From assembly GCF_031143425.1 (NCBI RefSeq), contig NC_090448.1:332208177-332272176 (forward strand): 64,000 bases of DNA, given 5' to 3'. The first letter of the stretch is position 1. The number at the start of each line of letters is the position of its first letter. Source of the DNA: Pleurodeles waltl. Taxonomy: Eukaryota; Chordata; Amphibia; Caudata; Salamandridae. The translations under genes and the position numbers were made by a program. Below, piece after piece: positions 22,270-34,939 of this stretch. Under the pieces are notes generated by a model, which saw only the letters and a list, made by a program, of their open reading frames with translations, was not told the origin of the DNA and did no database searches.

Positions 22270-23248
22270 TTCTCACATTCCACTTCTCTCCTTCCTCAGT
22301 CTCAACTTGAAATCTTCCAACCTTCTTCACACGAAAGGGGCCTCTAAATTTTGAAACACCCGCTCTTACTCTACCTGACTTAACCTTGACCCAGTCACCC
22401 ACACTCAGTCCGTGATCATGCTGACAGGGAACACCCGTCTTGTTACTACCACCAGATGCAACCCACTCTTGAAGCCAAGAAGGAACCAATTTCGTCCCCA
22501 TCGGTCTCCCTCTCATCACACTGAAAGGAGCCACACCAATAGTACTATGAATCGTGGAGCGATATGCTCGTACCACATCAATTATCATCTTCTGCACACT
22601 ACAGTGATTAGCCAAAGCTAGCTGTATAGTTTCCTTGATTAATCTGTTAATCCTCTCAACAATTCCATTACCCTGTGGGTAGTACAGAGACGTCCTGGTG
22701 TGTCGCACTCCACAATTCTTCAAAAACAAACACATCTCATTCGAAGTTAATTGAGTGCCATTATCCGTGATAAGAACCCTGGGAATACCTTCCTCCATGA
22801 AAATGTCTTCCAAAACTTTTATAGTCGTGGTCGTGGTAACATCATGTACAAATCTAACCACTAACCATCTAGAGTGAACATCCACAATTACAACAGCAAA
22901 ACGCATTTGAAAGGGAACTTCCATTAATGGACCAATGAAATCTAAACAAATCGTGTGCCAAGGTTTTCCCGGATCTTCAATATGGCCTTCCACCCTACCC
23001 ACTCCCACTTTCAACCTTTTCTCACTCTCTTTGCATAGTGCACACTGCTCCACCCAACACTTAACCTGCCCATCCAAACCAGGCCACCAAAATTTTTCTT
23101 TCAATCTTCTGCTAGTCATCCCCTGACCCAAATGACCCTCATGAGCTAAAGAAAATAACTTAAACCTCAATCCCACCGGCGGAACAAAACGTTCCCCTCG
23201 CATCAATACACTGTCCCCACAACACGACAGCTCATCCAACACATCCAA
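22166..23248 (-). pseudogene. pol: Gypsy-1 integrase
   Basis: Integrase inserts the element cDNA. From the N-terminus it has an HHCC zinc domain (AHEGHLG, about residues 35-41, then CALCKE) and a catalytic core with D in CLDFIGPL, D in TDNGTQ and E in NGIVERINR. A C-terminal FRGPFRVKK is a GPY/F-type motif. The frame differs from the RNase H part upstream, so a frameshift lies near 23249-23301. Its last residues, after the C-run near 22250, are probably a shifted reading. No chromodomain is seen. Confidence 0.85.
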
Positions 23249-23301
23249 GAAAGGCCTAACAGACAGTGGAAGCGTACTCTCCCTTCAAATTCCCAAGGAA
23301 A

Positions 23302-24612
23302 CTAATCTAAAAACACTTTTAAGACAATAACAACTGCCATCTCATTCTTCCATTCATCCAATGTAAATGTACCTAAACCCCATTCAACAACACTACCAAT
23401 AGAGGCCACAGCATCATCTGTATCACAAGATTTTACCAACTGGGCATCCACCTTTTCCCAGTCAAGAGACAACTTGGACAGACAATCAGCCTGAACATTT
23501 CTCCAACCCTGAACATACTCTACACGATACAGATACTCTTGCAATCTTGCAGATAGTCTAGCTAACCTCGCTGACCCCTTACCAGCACCACCAGCCGATA
23601 ATATTCTCAATAAGGGTTTGTGATCACTCCTTAAAGTAAACTCCAACCCCCACAAATACGTTCTGAAATGTTCTGTGCCCCAAACAGCCGCTAAAGCTTC
23701 CCGCTCAATAACAGAATAGTTCCGTTCCGTTTGTGTCAACGTACGAGACGCAAACGCGACTGTCTTCTCTTGCTTTCCATGAACTTGTGACAACACAGCT
23801 CCTAAACCAGTCCCACTGGCATCCACAGTCAGGATAGAACGTAAATTAATATCAAAAGCTGACAAAATACCTGCACCACAAATCTCATCTTTAATACGAT
23901 TAAAACCATCCACTTGTTCCTCAAACCAACAAAACTTACTCCCTTTCCTCAACAACTTCCTTAGACACTCAGTCTTGCTCACAAATTTATGTACAAACTT
24001 GGAGTAATACTCCACCAGTCCCAAAAAGGACCTCAACTGGTCTTTGTCAGCTGGTGCAGGTGCACATTTGATGACTTCCAACAGGCTTTTCTTTGGTTTA
24101 ATACTACCTTTAGCAATAGAATACCCAAGATAGTCAATTTCCTCTACCAAGAAAATACACTTCTCCTTATTCAAGCTTAGACCAGAATCTCCAATGATCT
24201 TGAGTACTTTCCTCAGTGTGACATTGTGTTCATCAACGGTATCACCCATCACAAGTATATCATCTTGAAAAAATAATACATCCTTGAATTTTCCAAACAT
24301 CTGACCCATCAATCGCTGAAACACACTCGCAGCGGAAGCCAAACCAAAAGGCATACAAGTAAATTGGAAGATACCATCCGGAGTGACAAATGCCGTGACA
24401 TGCTTGGAATCAGGATGAAGTCTAATCTGATGGTAAGCACTCCTCAAATCTAATTTAGAAAAAAACCTACCATTTTTTACCGCAGATAACAACTCATTTA
24501 TATTGGGTAAAGGGTAAGTATCAACGACAATGTTCTGATTTACAGACCTCAAGTCCACACATAACCGAACCTTCCCATCCGATTTCCGGTAATAACAACC
24601 GGGGAAATCCAT
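23302..24612 (-). pseudogene. pol: Gypsy-1 reverse transcriptase-RNase H
   Basis: Reverse transcriptase has KLDLRSAYHQI, MPFGLASAASVFQ and FFQDDILV (residues 114-121), an FQDD active site instead of the usual YxDD. RNase H follows with TVDASGTGLGAVL and SDHKPLL. The natural reading enters from the protease frame through a one-base shift near 24590, so the apparent start at 24612 is not a true start. The frame closes at 23302 before the integrase. Confidence 0.87.
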
Positions 24613-25238
24613 GGAGACACTTCAACCGGTTCAATGATACCCTCAATCAACATGTTGTTAATCACGTTCTTGACTTCCTCTCTTACCACAAATGGTATCT
24701 TGTGGACTTTATGTTGGATAGGATGAGCATCCTCTCTCAATACTATTCTATGCACGTAGCCCTTTAGACATCCTAATTCTTTTTTAAAGACATCCCCAGC
24801 ACCTTCCAAAATATCTTCCAAAAGTATATTTGCAACCAACAAAACCTGATTGGACGCTCTGGGACTGATGACAATGTTGAGATCATATTGATGCATCCAA
24901 CCCAATATAGGTGGGCCCTCAACAGACACATAAACTTTTCCAAGAACTTTCCTACCCCCAAAATGAATCTCCTTCAACATGTAACCCAGCAACATAATTT
25001 CCACCCCTTGATATCCCCCCGGGGATATATCCTTAGGTAATAACTCTTCTTTACCCCAAAAACGTCTAAAAAGACTCTCAGGAATAATGGTGTACAACGA
25101 ACCCGAGTCCACCATGAGGTTTAGTTGAACTTCCCCAATTAAAAAAGAGGCTGTCGGTCTATAACATCTACGATCACTCACACTCACTTTTACGTTGGAG
25201 TCTTGTCCAACCACAAGTACTCTTGTGATTATGTTCAT
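24549..25238 (-). pseudogene. Gypsy-1 protease and RT N-terminus (chimeric start)
   Basis: An aspartic protease with LMVDSGSLYTIIPESLF is followed by the linker into RT (PVEVSPWISPVV). The first six codons (25221-25238) come from the antisense of the ERV-B LTR, so the ATG is an accident of the junction and the real gag-pro region is missing. The frame runs out near 24590, where RT continues one base shifted. Confidence 0.82.
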
Positions 25239-25541
25239 ATGCTTCTTGGTTTTGAGATTAATGCATTTGCTATTAGATTGTAATCAATAGGGAATAAAAT
25301 TCACTAAAATCTCCATTAAGGTGTGGTTATTCGTGACTGAAAGGTCATGATTGCGCCGAAGGTTTATTAATGACTAAAGTGAAATATATTTTGGTATTAA
25401 CTGTTGATAATGTTATTGACATATTGATTGACATATTGATCAGTTATCTTGTCTTACGGTGTCTCACCACTGGGTCCAAAGATTCATCGGCCTAAAACGA
25501 GTCCTGATGTGTATAAATTAACATAGACGGACGCGTTAGCA
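25222..25541 (+). repeat. ERV-B 5' LTR remnant (last 320 bp)
   Basis: It aligns end to end, without gaps, with 48650-48969 of the 3' LTR. I see four differences in 320 bp. It holds AATAAA near 25292 and ends GTTAGCA. The U3 part and TATA-like box are lost with the upstream deletion, so this copy has no LTR promoter. Confidence 0.9.
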
Positions 25542-26518
25542 GTTCTGGTAACAGAGCGACGGTTTGGCCCTTGGGGGCCCTAGGACGGAGTTTCATTGTT
25601 TAATTTGTTTTCTGTGATAATGAAATTTGGAGAGATGATGAGTTGCTAGGTTCGCCATGGGCTTTCCCGGGATCTCGGAGGCCTGCCTAAATGAGTTGGG
25701 AATGTTCTCGGCGCCATAGTATGCGTGGTTAGGGTCTTTGCGCTTATTAAATCTTATGCATCTTGCAGGTGGTTGTGAAAAATTTGTGTGTGTTTAGGAC
25801 AAATTTAGTGTTAATTAGAAGGAGTGTGCGTACTCCACAGTATGAGAGTAGGGAAGTCGGCGTACTTCATATGAATGCAGCGCTTATTGCTCAAAATTAT
25901 CCACGTGGTTGGTTGTTGTATACGGACCTATTGAGGTCTAAGGCTCCGGAGTATGATGATAAATGTGGTCTATGTCGTAATCTGTGCGGTTTAATAGGTC
26001 AATCGGGCGTGGTTGACAAGCCAAGTTTCGAGTTATGATGCATGTGTGAAACCTTCGATGGAGATTTGACAAGTTCTAAAGTGCACTAGAAGGAGTCATT
26101 GACAAGTCGAGAGTAGGATTTGCAGGTCGAATTCTGCTTACGTGTGTGGAAACTGAGAAGGAGAAAGTAGCGGCCGAGGCTTCAAGTGAAATCTCTGTAA
26201 AGTTCTGAAGCGAATGCGTTACCCTTCCGGTAGTAAACCAACAGATTTGTGTTGTCATTTTAAGGTGCTTGCAATAATTCGCATTAGTTTGTATGAATTG
26301 TAAAGAGCTAGTGAAGAGCGGACAAGCCGCAAGACTTTGTCAGCTGCAGTGTGTGTGAGTGTGACGACATCAGAGGTGCCGCGTTTGATGATAGGTCAGA
26401 TGCCGAGAGGGGTCGCGCACGGATTGGCTGCCGTCCGTGAGAGGCAATAGGTTGAGAAAAGGGTAGGTGAAGAGTGTCCTGGGAATTAAGCCGTTTTCTG
26501 ATAAAAGAATTGCAAAAA
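25542..26518 (+). other. ERV-B leader (no gene)
   Basis: Untranslated leader collinear with ERV-A 4947-6526 minus its transposon. The GCAG/GTGGTT near 25768 is a possible splice donor. A 91-codon open frame at 25763-26038 is not preserved in ERV-A. Confidence 0.65.
25546..25556 (+). other. ERV-B primer-binding site
   Basis: TGGTAACAGAG lies four bases after the LTR end. It differs by one base from the ERV-A site and from the initiator-Met complement. Confidence 0.5.
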
Positions 26519-28775
26519 ATGAATTTTGTAAAGGCATTCAAAAGCGCTTTGAAAGGAGATGTATACATTGTTGCAACCGATGGGGAACCTACACCACCTG
26601 AGGGTACTCCAGCTTATACAGTTATGGAGGAAAAGGGTGTTGCACCTTGTTTATGGATAAAACAATCGCGCAAATTAACAGAGAAAGAAGGGTGTCTAGC
26701 GTTTCCAGAACATGAGACATTCAATCCAAAGGTATTAGAAAATTTGAGGTGGATGTTAAGTACGCAGAAACCACCTCCGAGACCGGCACAATACGAGGCT
26801 TTGGCGATTAGGGACCTGATGGCTCTTAAACATAGGCAGGAAAGGTTTCACAGAAGATTGACAAGAGCAGAAAAATCCTATGCAGAGGCTAGTTGGGACA
26901 ATGAGAATAAAATGTGGAGACGAGGAATAGTAGATGGGTTAAAGCTGTTTCCAGCAATAACACAGTGAGAAGAGACACAGGGAAAGAAAGCTTCTTGTAA
27001 AACCAACAAAGATTCAGATAAAATTAAAGAGAACAAAAGGTCCTGGGAAGAAGAGGATGATTCAGATGATGAGGCGTTTATGGAAAGATTACTACATGAT
27101 CGTCCACCACCGTATGCGGTGAGCGACAGTGTCCCGAGTACTAGCTTGGATCCTGGGAACCAGACGCAAGAGAAGGGAGTTACTGATACGGTACAGACTA
27201 GCAATACAGCCTCAATACAGAATGGTGACAGTGTACCCACTGCACCAGACTTGCCGATACAGTTGCAGCCTTTACCGCAGATAAAAAGAATTTATCCTGA
27301 TGTTCCAGTGCTTGAGACTACTACGAACTTGGTGGTGCCGCCAGACCCGATATACACAAAGTCAAGGCTGATTCAGATTGAGTCAACTCCAAAGCTAGTG
27401 TCGCAACCGCCACAGCTGATTCCTGGGTATAACCCTGTAGCAGGACCACCGTTAGTACCTGTACCAGGTACACTAGAACAGACCTATGGTGTTGCAGCTC
27501 CAAGAAGCTTGGGACCAGGTCAGATACCTGCCGCTATATCACTACCTATTACTGTCGGTCCCCCGGTGCCGTTATATGCACAGGAGAAAACAAAGACATG
27601 TGAACAGGGAGTTATGACGCATGAAGCGACAAGAGGAGGGCCTATTAGAACTCCACAAACAATGGCTCAGGGAGGACAGGTATGCGAACAACCGATACCC
27701 TTAATGGACCTTAGTCCAATAGGGGCACCCCTTGAAGCAATGCGGCAAGCAGGGTTGGGAATCTTGACCCCCCCAAACTATGAGTACGAATACTTCCCAC
27801 ACTCCAATGATACATGCAGGGAACATATCACTGCAAGGCTTTACAGTACAGCAGTTAAATGAGTGGTTAGAGAAAACATGTGCTTCACGAAAAACTACAG
27901 TGACCGAAATTGATCCTGAAAAGGAAAAACAAGATGAATGTCTAAATCTTGTACGACTAGGAGCAGAAGCTGCTGAGTTGGTGGAAGGAACAATGGGAGT
28001 GAATAGGTTGGAATCATACACTGAGGCAGAATTGAGGTACTTATGCCCTAAGATTACCAAAGAGGTAGGTAAAGTACACCAGAGATTAACGAATTTGGCA
28101 GACAAATACAATATTGATATTGGTAACACAAAACATTTGAGAAGGAGCTACAGATTAGATTTTGACACTAAAGATTTTGAACACATCAGATCTGCAGGCA
28201 TGAAGGCACATTTGAAAGAGTTGTTGCAAAGTGCACAAATTTGGGGAGCCCTAGAGAAATGGGAAGGCCAGTGGGCAAAGAAAAGAGATAAAGGAAAAAG
28301 AGATAGCCCAGGGTCTAATGAAGTAACAACCACACCCAATCTAGACACTGTAAAAATCCTACCTATGAGAGAAACAGCTGGTGGTGTCTTAGTGCATGTG
28401 CCTTGGTCAAGGGGATACATTTTGTCCTTTACGAATGATTATCCTAGGTTAAGAGAAAAGCCGATCGAGTGGTATCAACAGACAGATAGATTCGTGAAGC
28501 TTGCGAAGTGTCTTTGGGAAGACCTGAATACTTTATTTGAGATCATTGTTCCGCCAGACTTGTGGCTTGAATGCAAGAGAGGGGTAGATTGGCCCACGAA
28601 GGAGCCGGCAAGGGATAAGGTGACTGGAGCACCTTCTGAAGAGGTGATGAAATATTATCATAAAGTAATTGAGTTTTTGAAACAAAAGGTGTCGCCGAAG
28701 GTGACTGATTGGCAGAAAATCGACCGGACTTCGTAAGAGGTTAAAGAATCAATACATGCGTATTATGAGAGACTG
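26519..28775 (+). pseudogene. gag: ERV-B gag (copy 1), broken
   Basis: It starts at ATG AATTTTG (Met-Asn-Phe, no Gly2). The order is a matrix-like N-terminus, DRPPPYAV (near 27102) and PTAP (near 27237) late-domain motifs in a Pro-rich linker, then capsid. Breaks are TGA at 26966 (ERV-A has GGA), a one-base gain in a run of seven C's near 27768-27774, and TAA at 28734 where ERV-A has CAG. The part after 28737 continues in frame into zinc knuckle, protease and pol, and is described there. PPPY and PTAP motifs normally recruit NEDD4-type ligases and TSG101 for budding. Confidence 0.88.
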
Positions 28776-31700
28776 TTGAAAGCATTCAAACATTACAGTG
28801 GTACTGAGACCATCGAACCAAAGGACATGAATCATCTTGTGTTTAGGTTCGTCGAAGGGCTGAGACCAGAGGTCAGCCAGATGATTAAAAATCATTTGAT
28901 TTGTTGGCAAGCTAACCCGATTGATGAAGTGTTGCAGTATGCGAAATACTGTAGTGATGAAATTGAGTTGAAGCAGAAAAAGTTGAAGGAGAAAGTGATG
29001 GTGATGCAGATAAGGGCTGCACAGGCTGGAATTCAGGGAAATGGTGTTCAGCAGATGATACAGCAACAACCGCAAATGAATGGTGTGTTTCAGGCACAGC
29101 CGAGAGGTAGAGGTCGAGGTTTTGTGAGCCGTAATTCGGATATGAATCAAAATGATGGTCAGGTAATGAAGAAGATGTCACCATGTCTTGCGTGCGGGGG
29201 CATGGGGCATTGGAAACGGGATTGTCCGAATGTGGTGCAGGATGGTATAGTTCAGCAGAGCATTAATGCCGGTACACTAAAAAATCCACGAGGTCCAAGA
29301 TTGAGACACCAGAACCCGAATTTTCAGAATTATTTGGTGCAAATGCCAGGGGTACAACCCATGCAACAAATGCAAATGCTGCATTTCCAAACAGTGCCAG
29401 TACAATCAATACAACAGCAGATTCCTATGGTGCCTAGACAGCAAATGCAGTTACCCCTAACTCCGATGGGACAGCAACAGGTGACGCTTCCTCAGCAGGT
29501 CACAGGCCAGGTAACAAACCAAAACAACACTGTACAACAATTCCCATTACGAGGTGAAAGTGACATGAATGAAGAATGGTCAGACGACAGCTCAGACAGT
29601 GAAGAATGCAGGCTTGCAGCCTCTTTAGAGGTAGATCAGAGAGGCCCATACGTAGAGGGAAAAGTAATGGGATATAAGGTTTCATTCCTAGTTGATACAG
29701 GAGCGACACGCTCTACAGTTCGCAGTGTAGAAGTACCGAGATTACCTCTTTCAGGGCGCACCATACGAGTGGTTGGTGTGGCTAACCAGTACCTGACAAA
29801 TCCAATTACTGACCCAGTGCAGGTTGAAATTGGAAATTTCCAAGGCCTGCATAGATTTGTTGTATGCTATTCAAGTCCAGTGTCCTTACTAGGAAGGGAC
29901 TTACTATGTAAGACCAAATGTTCAATTACCTGTTCCAACGATGGAATAGAAGTTCAGACAAACAGTGATGATGAAGGAGATGAGGGTCAATTCATAGAAG
30001 AAAGAGGAGAGACGAACGAAGATTACCCTCTAATTACTCTATTCCCAGTGTTTACACTAATCGATCTACCTGCTGATCTACAAGGGTCTGTAACAGAGAA
30101 AGTGTGGGATTTGACTGGAAAAGAGGTTGGATTAATCAAGGGAGTAGGGCCAGTCAAGGTGCAAATAAAACCAAATGCAGTGTTCCCACAAGTACCACAA
30201 TACCACATGACTCAGGATGTCCTCATTGAAGTGACACAGATAATTGCAGATTTTCTCAGACAGGGAGTTTTGAAAGAAGTTCTGAGCAGTCCGTGTAACT
30301 CACCTATTATGGGTTTAAAGAAGCCCTGTGGAAAGGTTCGAATCGTGCAGGATTTGAGAAAAATAAACAAAATTGTGTTAAAATGCTGCCCTGTGGTACC
30401 TAACTCAACGGTAATAATGTTCCAGGTTCCTTGTGACGCTGAATGGTTTACTGTAGTCGACCTATCACAAGCATTTTTCTCAATACCTCTACACGAAGAT
30501 AGCCAATTTATGTTCAGCTTCAAATTCCTGGATAAGGTGTACAGCTGGTGCAGAATTCCTCGGGGGTTTTCTGAGTCACCATCCATCTTTAATCAGATAT
30601 TGAAGAAGGATTTGGAACCTCTTGTGCTGCCTTTTAATTCGGCTCTTGTACAGTACATTGACGATTTGTTGATTGCATCCAAAACCAGAGACAGCTGTAA
30701 ATACGATACCATTGCATTGTTGAATCATCTGGGAAAGAATGGACATAAAGTGTCACCTAAGAAGTTGCAATACTGTCAAAAAGAAGTGAAATATTTGGGG
30801 CATCTGATTGAGAAAGGGTCCCGAAGAATATCAAAAGAAAGAATAACAGCTGTTTTACAAATGAATCCCCCAACAACAAAGAGAGATGTCAGGATGTTTT
30901 TGGGAATGGTGGGTTACTGTCGCCAGTGGATACCCAATTTCTCAATCATCTCAAAACCCTTAATAAAATTGACAGGAAAAGAGGTCAAGGATGAACCATA
31001 CACAATCACTTTGACAAAAGAAGAGCTTGAGTCATTTTTAGAGCTGAAGGAGTGCATGTGCAGGGCTCCAGCATTAGGAATGCCTGATTATGAGAATCCT
31101 TTTCTGTTGTTCTGTCATGAACGTGATGCTTGTTCTTTGTCTGTTTTAACACAGGTCCACGGAGATGCAAATCGCCCGGTAGCATATTTTTCAGCTACTT
31201 TAGACCCTGTCGCAGCAGCCTTACCGGGTTGTTTGCGAGCAGTCGCAGCAGTTGGTCAAAGCCTTTCACAATGTGAGGGCATAGTCATGGGATACCCTTT
31301 GACAATATTGGTCCCACATTCTGTCGAAATTCTGTTGACACGAACCAAGACGCAACACATGTCAAATGCACGACTTACCAAATATGAGACGATTATTCTG
31401 GGGTCACCAAATGTTACATTAAAAAGATGCACTGTGCTAAACCCGGCAACTCTACTTCCCAATGAGAATACAGAAATCAAAGATGGGGAAGAATTTGAGC
31501 ATGATTGTCTTGAGGTAACTGAGCTCTGTACCAAACCTCGCCCAGACATACAGGATACCCAGTTAAAAGAAAACGATTACATTATGTTCGTTGATGGGTC
31601 CTGTTTAAGAGATTCGACAGGAACATTGAGAGCTGGTTACGCAGTATGTACCATATCTGGTATAGTCGAGGCCTTCTGGCTCGAGAAAGTGTTTTCCGCA

Positions 31701-33107
31701 CAGGTGGCAGAATTAATAGCTCTTACAAAAGCCTGCCACGCTGCTGTGAATTTGAAAGTCACAATCTATACTGACAGCAGATATGGATTTGGAATTGTGC
31801 ATGATTTTGGTCAACTCTGGTCACAGAGGGGTTTCATGACATCCTCTGGTTCACCAGTGAAAAATGAAGAACAAATAAGAGATTTGTTACATGCGATTCA
31901 GTTGCCTCTTGAAATTGCCGTGGTGAAGTGCAGTGCTCACACCAGATCACAAGACTTTGTGTCAATGGGGAATGGTTATGCAGACCAAGTTGCAAGATTT
32001 TGTGCATTAAACTGTATATCATTTAAGGAGCAGTGGGAATTGTTACCACAACCTGAGAACGACATGACTTTAAGCCTAGCATTACGAGTGGTTGATACCT
32101 TAGACGAATTAAAGACATTACAAAGCCGCGCTAGCAAAGAAGAAAAACGTTCCTGGCAGAAAATGCAATGTGTACAAAGAGCAGATGATATGTGGGTTTC
32201 AGAGGAAGGAAAATTGGTTCTGCCAAATAGTCTTCTATCACAATTTTCCCAATTGTATCATGGGCAGGCACATTTGGGAAGAGATGCCATGATCAGATCT
32301 TTTAAAATTGATTGGTTCAATCCAAAATTCAGACATGCTGCAGAAATTACTTGTCACAGGTGCATCATCTGTCAACAGATGAACGCTGAAAAGGGAACAG
32401 TGGTAACTTTGAGCCACATTGGAAGAGCTGGAGGTCCATTTAACAAAATGCAAATGGATTTCATTGAAATGCCTGTTTGTGGAGGATTGAAGTACGTGTT
32501 GGTGATTGTGTGTGTTTTCAGTCATTGGATTGAGGCATATCCCACACGTAGGAATGACAGTCTTACAGTTGCAAAACTATTACTCAGAGAGTTAATACCA
32601 AGGTTCGGGTTTCCAGTTTCTATAGAATCAGATAGGGGAAGACACTTCGACAATGAAGTGATTAAGCTTCTGTGTGCAGCACTCAACATTGAGCAGAAGT
32701 TGCATTGTAGCTATCGCCCTGAAGCATCAGGACTAGTTGAACAGATGAACGGTACCTTAAGATCAAGAATAGCAAAAATGTGTGCAGCAACAAACATGAA
32801 ATGGCCAGATGCATTACCTCTAGTACTGATGTCTATGAGAAACACGCCAGATAAGAAAACGGGACTGTCCCCCCATGAAATCCTCATGGGTAGAGCAATG
32901 AGGTTACCAGCGGTACCTGCAAATGCACTAGTGAATATTACAGATGATATGGTGTTGGATTACTGCAAAAGTTTGGCTGACGTGATTCGCTCTTTCTCTC
33001 ACCAGGTGGAAGCTAACACATTGCCACCAATCGGCGAACCAGGACAATGCTTTATGCCTGCTGTCCCAGTGTTAGTAGAAATGTCAGCCACTTTGGAGAG
33101 AACCTAG
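28776..33107 (+). pseudogene. pol: ERV-B gag 3' end, pro and pol (copy 1), truncated and fused to satellite
   Basis: One open frame from just after the TAA at 28734. It covers the end of capsid, zinc knuckle, protease, RT, RNase H and integrase, identical to the copy at 40414. At 33045 the retroviral sequence stops in the region after the integrase core, and about 20 codons of satellite complete the frame. The catalytic triad (D1228, D1286, E1322) is kept, but the GPY/F-like domain and the charged tail are lost. Confidence 0.88.
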
Positions 33108-33322
33108 GGGCACAGGTAATAAGTGCTCTTACAATTGCAAAGGCCGTGATTCACAAATCACAGGATTTGCAACCACAACATCCCAAGTCGGAATGTGCTA
33201 AAGTTAATTTTGATTGAAAAAGCACATTTTGTGACTGACTCATTATCAGTGGGGGCACCTCTGCTAGTGCATGGGTGCCCTCACACACAGGCACTTTGTA
33301 CCCTGCCCTCAGGGCTGGAGGG
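33046..33322. repeat. Satellite remnant inside the duplicate
   Basis: Copy of 21408-21684: the tail of unit 3 (to 33276) and the first 46 bp of unit 4 (33277-33322). Its left edge is the duplication breakpoint, not a natural unit boundary. Confidence 0.9.
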
Positions 33323-33613
33323 TGTGGTGAATGAAAGTATTGGTCTACAATAAAGGCATTGTAAACAACTTTAATGGTAATGCGCGACCTAGCATCCAGC
33401 AACTCGGAGAAACAAGTCAAACTGTCATCTCCAGAATCCACTGAACACAAACGTTCTGAAGAACGCGCACCGAACCCATACACAACATATCTTCTTGCCT
33501 TCACATAAATTGTGTACAAAAGGAAATATCTAGCATAAAACATAACTTAAACAAAAAACAAGTTGTTACTTAATATTACAGTTTTTCAGATCAAAAACAA
33601 TTATAAAACTAAA

Positions 33614-33907
33614 TCACTTCAAAATATAATCTTTAAGATAACCAGGACATCTGCGAGACCTCATCAATTGCTCACGAACCACTCCTTCTGTTCGAGACTT
33701 CTCAATCTCTTGAGTTACACTTTGTGATTCACTCTCTCCAGCCTCAGAAACATGACCCCTACCAGGAGTAGATTCTCTACCATCATTTCTTAAAGTATCA
33801 GAATTAGTACTGTGACTTACCATCAACACTCCAAAAGAAGGAGCTAGAACATTCATCCTCCACCTGACTAGAAACACACTCCCCCCCCTTCTGATAAAGA
33901 GCCACAT
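33614..33907 (-). pseudogene. Gypsy-1 Pol C-terminal tail (copy 2)
   Basis: Same as 21976-22269, including the run of eight C's near 33880-33888 that probably causes the frame change from integrase. Confidence 0.6.
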
Positions 33908-34886
33908 TTCTCACATTCCACTTCTCTCCTTCCTCAGTCTCAACTTGAAATCTTCCAACCTTCTTCACACGAAAGGGGCCTCTAAATTTTGAAACACCCG
34001 CTCTTACTCTACCTGACTTAACCTTGACCCAGTCACCCACACTCAGTCCGTGATCATGCTGACAGGGAACACCCGTCTTGTTACTACCACCAGATGCAAC
34101 CCACTCTTGAAGCCAAGAAGGAACCAATTTCGTCCCCATCGGTCTCCCTCTCATCACACTGAAAGGAGCCACACCAATAGTACTATGAATCGTGGAGCGA
34201 TATGCTCGTACCACATCAATTATCATCTTCTGCACACTACAGTGATTAGCCAAAGCTAGCTGTATAGTTTCCTTGATTAATCTGTTAATCCTCTCAACAA
34301 TTCCATTACCCTGTGGGTAGTACAGAGACGTCCTGGTGTGTCGCACTCCACAATTCTTCAAAAACAAACACATCTCATTCGAAGTTAATTGAGTGCCATT
34401 ATCCGTGATAAGAACCCTGGGAATACCTTCCTCCATGAAAATGTCTTCCAAAACTTTTATAGTCGTGGTCGTGGTAACATCATGTACAAATCTAACCACT
34501 AACCATCTAGAGTGAACATCCACAATTACAACAGCAAAACGCATTTGAAAGGGAACTTCCATTAATGGACCAATGAAATCTAAACAAATCGTGTGCCAAG
34601 GTTTTCCCGGATCTTCAATATGGCCTTCCACCCTACCCACTCCCACTTTCAACCTTTTCTCACTCTCTTTGCATAGTGCACACTGCTCCACCCAACACTT
34701 AACCTGCCCATCCAAACCAGGCCACCAAAATTTTTCTTTCAATCTTCTGCTAGTCATCCCCTGACCCAAATGACCCTCATGAGCTAAAGAAAATAACTTA
34801 AACCTCAATCCCACCGGCGGAACAAAACGTTCCCCTCGCATCAATACACTGTCCCCACAACACGACAGCTCATCCAACACATCCAA
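33804..34886 (-). pseudogene. pol: Gypsy-1 integrase (copy 2)
   Basis: Residue-for-residue equal to 22166-23248: HHCC domain, D-D-E core and FRGPFRVKK motif. The frameshift separating it from RNase H lies near 34887-34939. Confidence 0.85.
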
Positions 34887-34939
34887 GAAAGGCCTAACAG
34901 ACAGTGGAAGCGTACTCTCCCTTCAAATTCCCAAGGAAA

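Larger units (their letters stand above)
21685..25221 (-). mobile_element. Gypsy-1 copy 1: 5'-truncated Ty3/Gypsy element
   Basis: On the minus strand, reading from 25221 down: protease, reverse transcriptase-RNase H, integrase, C-terminal tail, polypurine tract and a single 164-bp LTR. Gag, the primer site and the 5' LTR are absent. The element stops abruptly at 25221, where ERV-B LTR sequence begins. The domain order PR-RT-RH-IN is that of Ty3/Gypsy. Three frameshifts interrupt pol. No target duplication can be checked because one end is lost. Confidence 0.9.
25222..33045 (+). mobile_element. ERV-B copy 1, truncated at both ends
   Basis: A second retrovirus of the same lineage as ERV-A. 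It runs from the last 320 bp of the 5' LTR through leader, gag and most of pol. It is cut inside the C-terminal part of integrase at 33045, where satellite sequence starts. No env or 3' LTR belongs to this copy. The whole block recurs at 36860-44683 without a visible difference. See the duplication entry. Confidence 0.9.

Noticed and set aside
22412..22621. Plus-strand frames within Gypsy-1 (also 22935-23126 and 23989-24180)
   Set aside because: They are antisense shadows of the integrase and RT readings.
28776..33107. Pol-satellite fusion as a real chimeric gene
   Set aside because: The last 20 or so codons come from the duplication breakpoint, which may itself be an assembly error.
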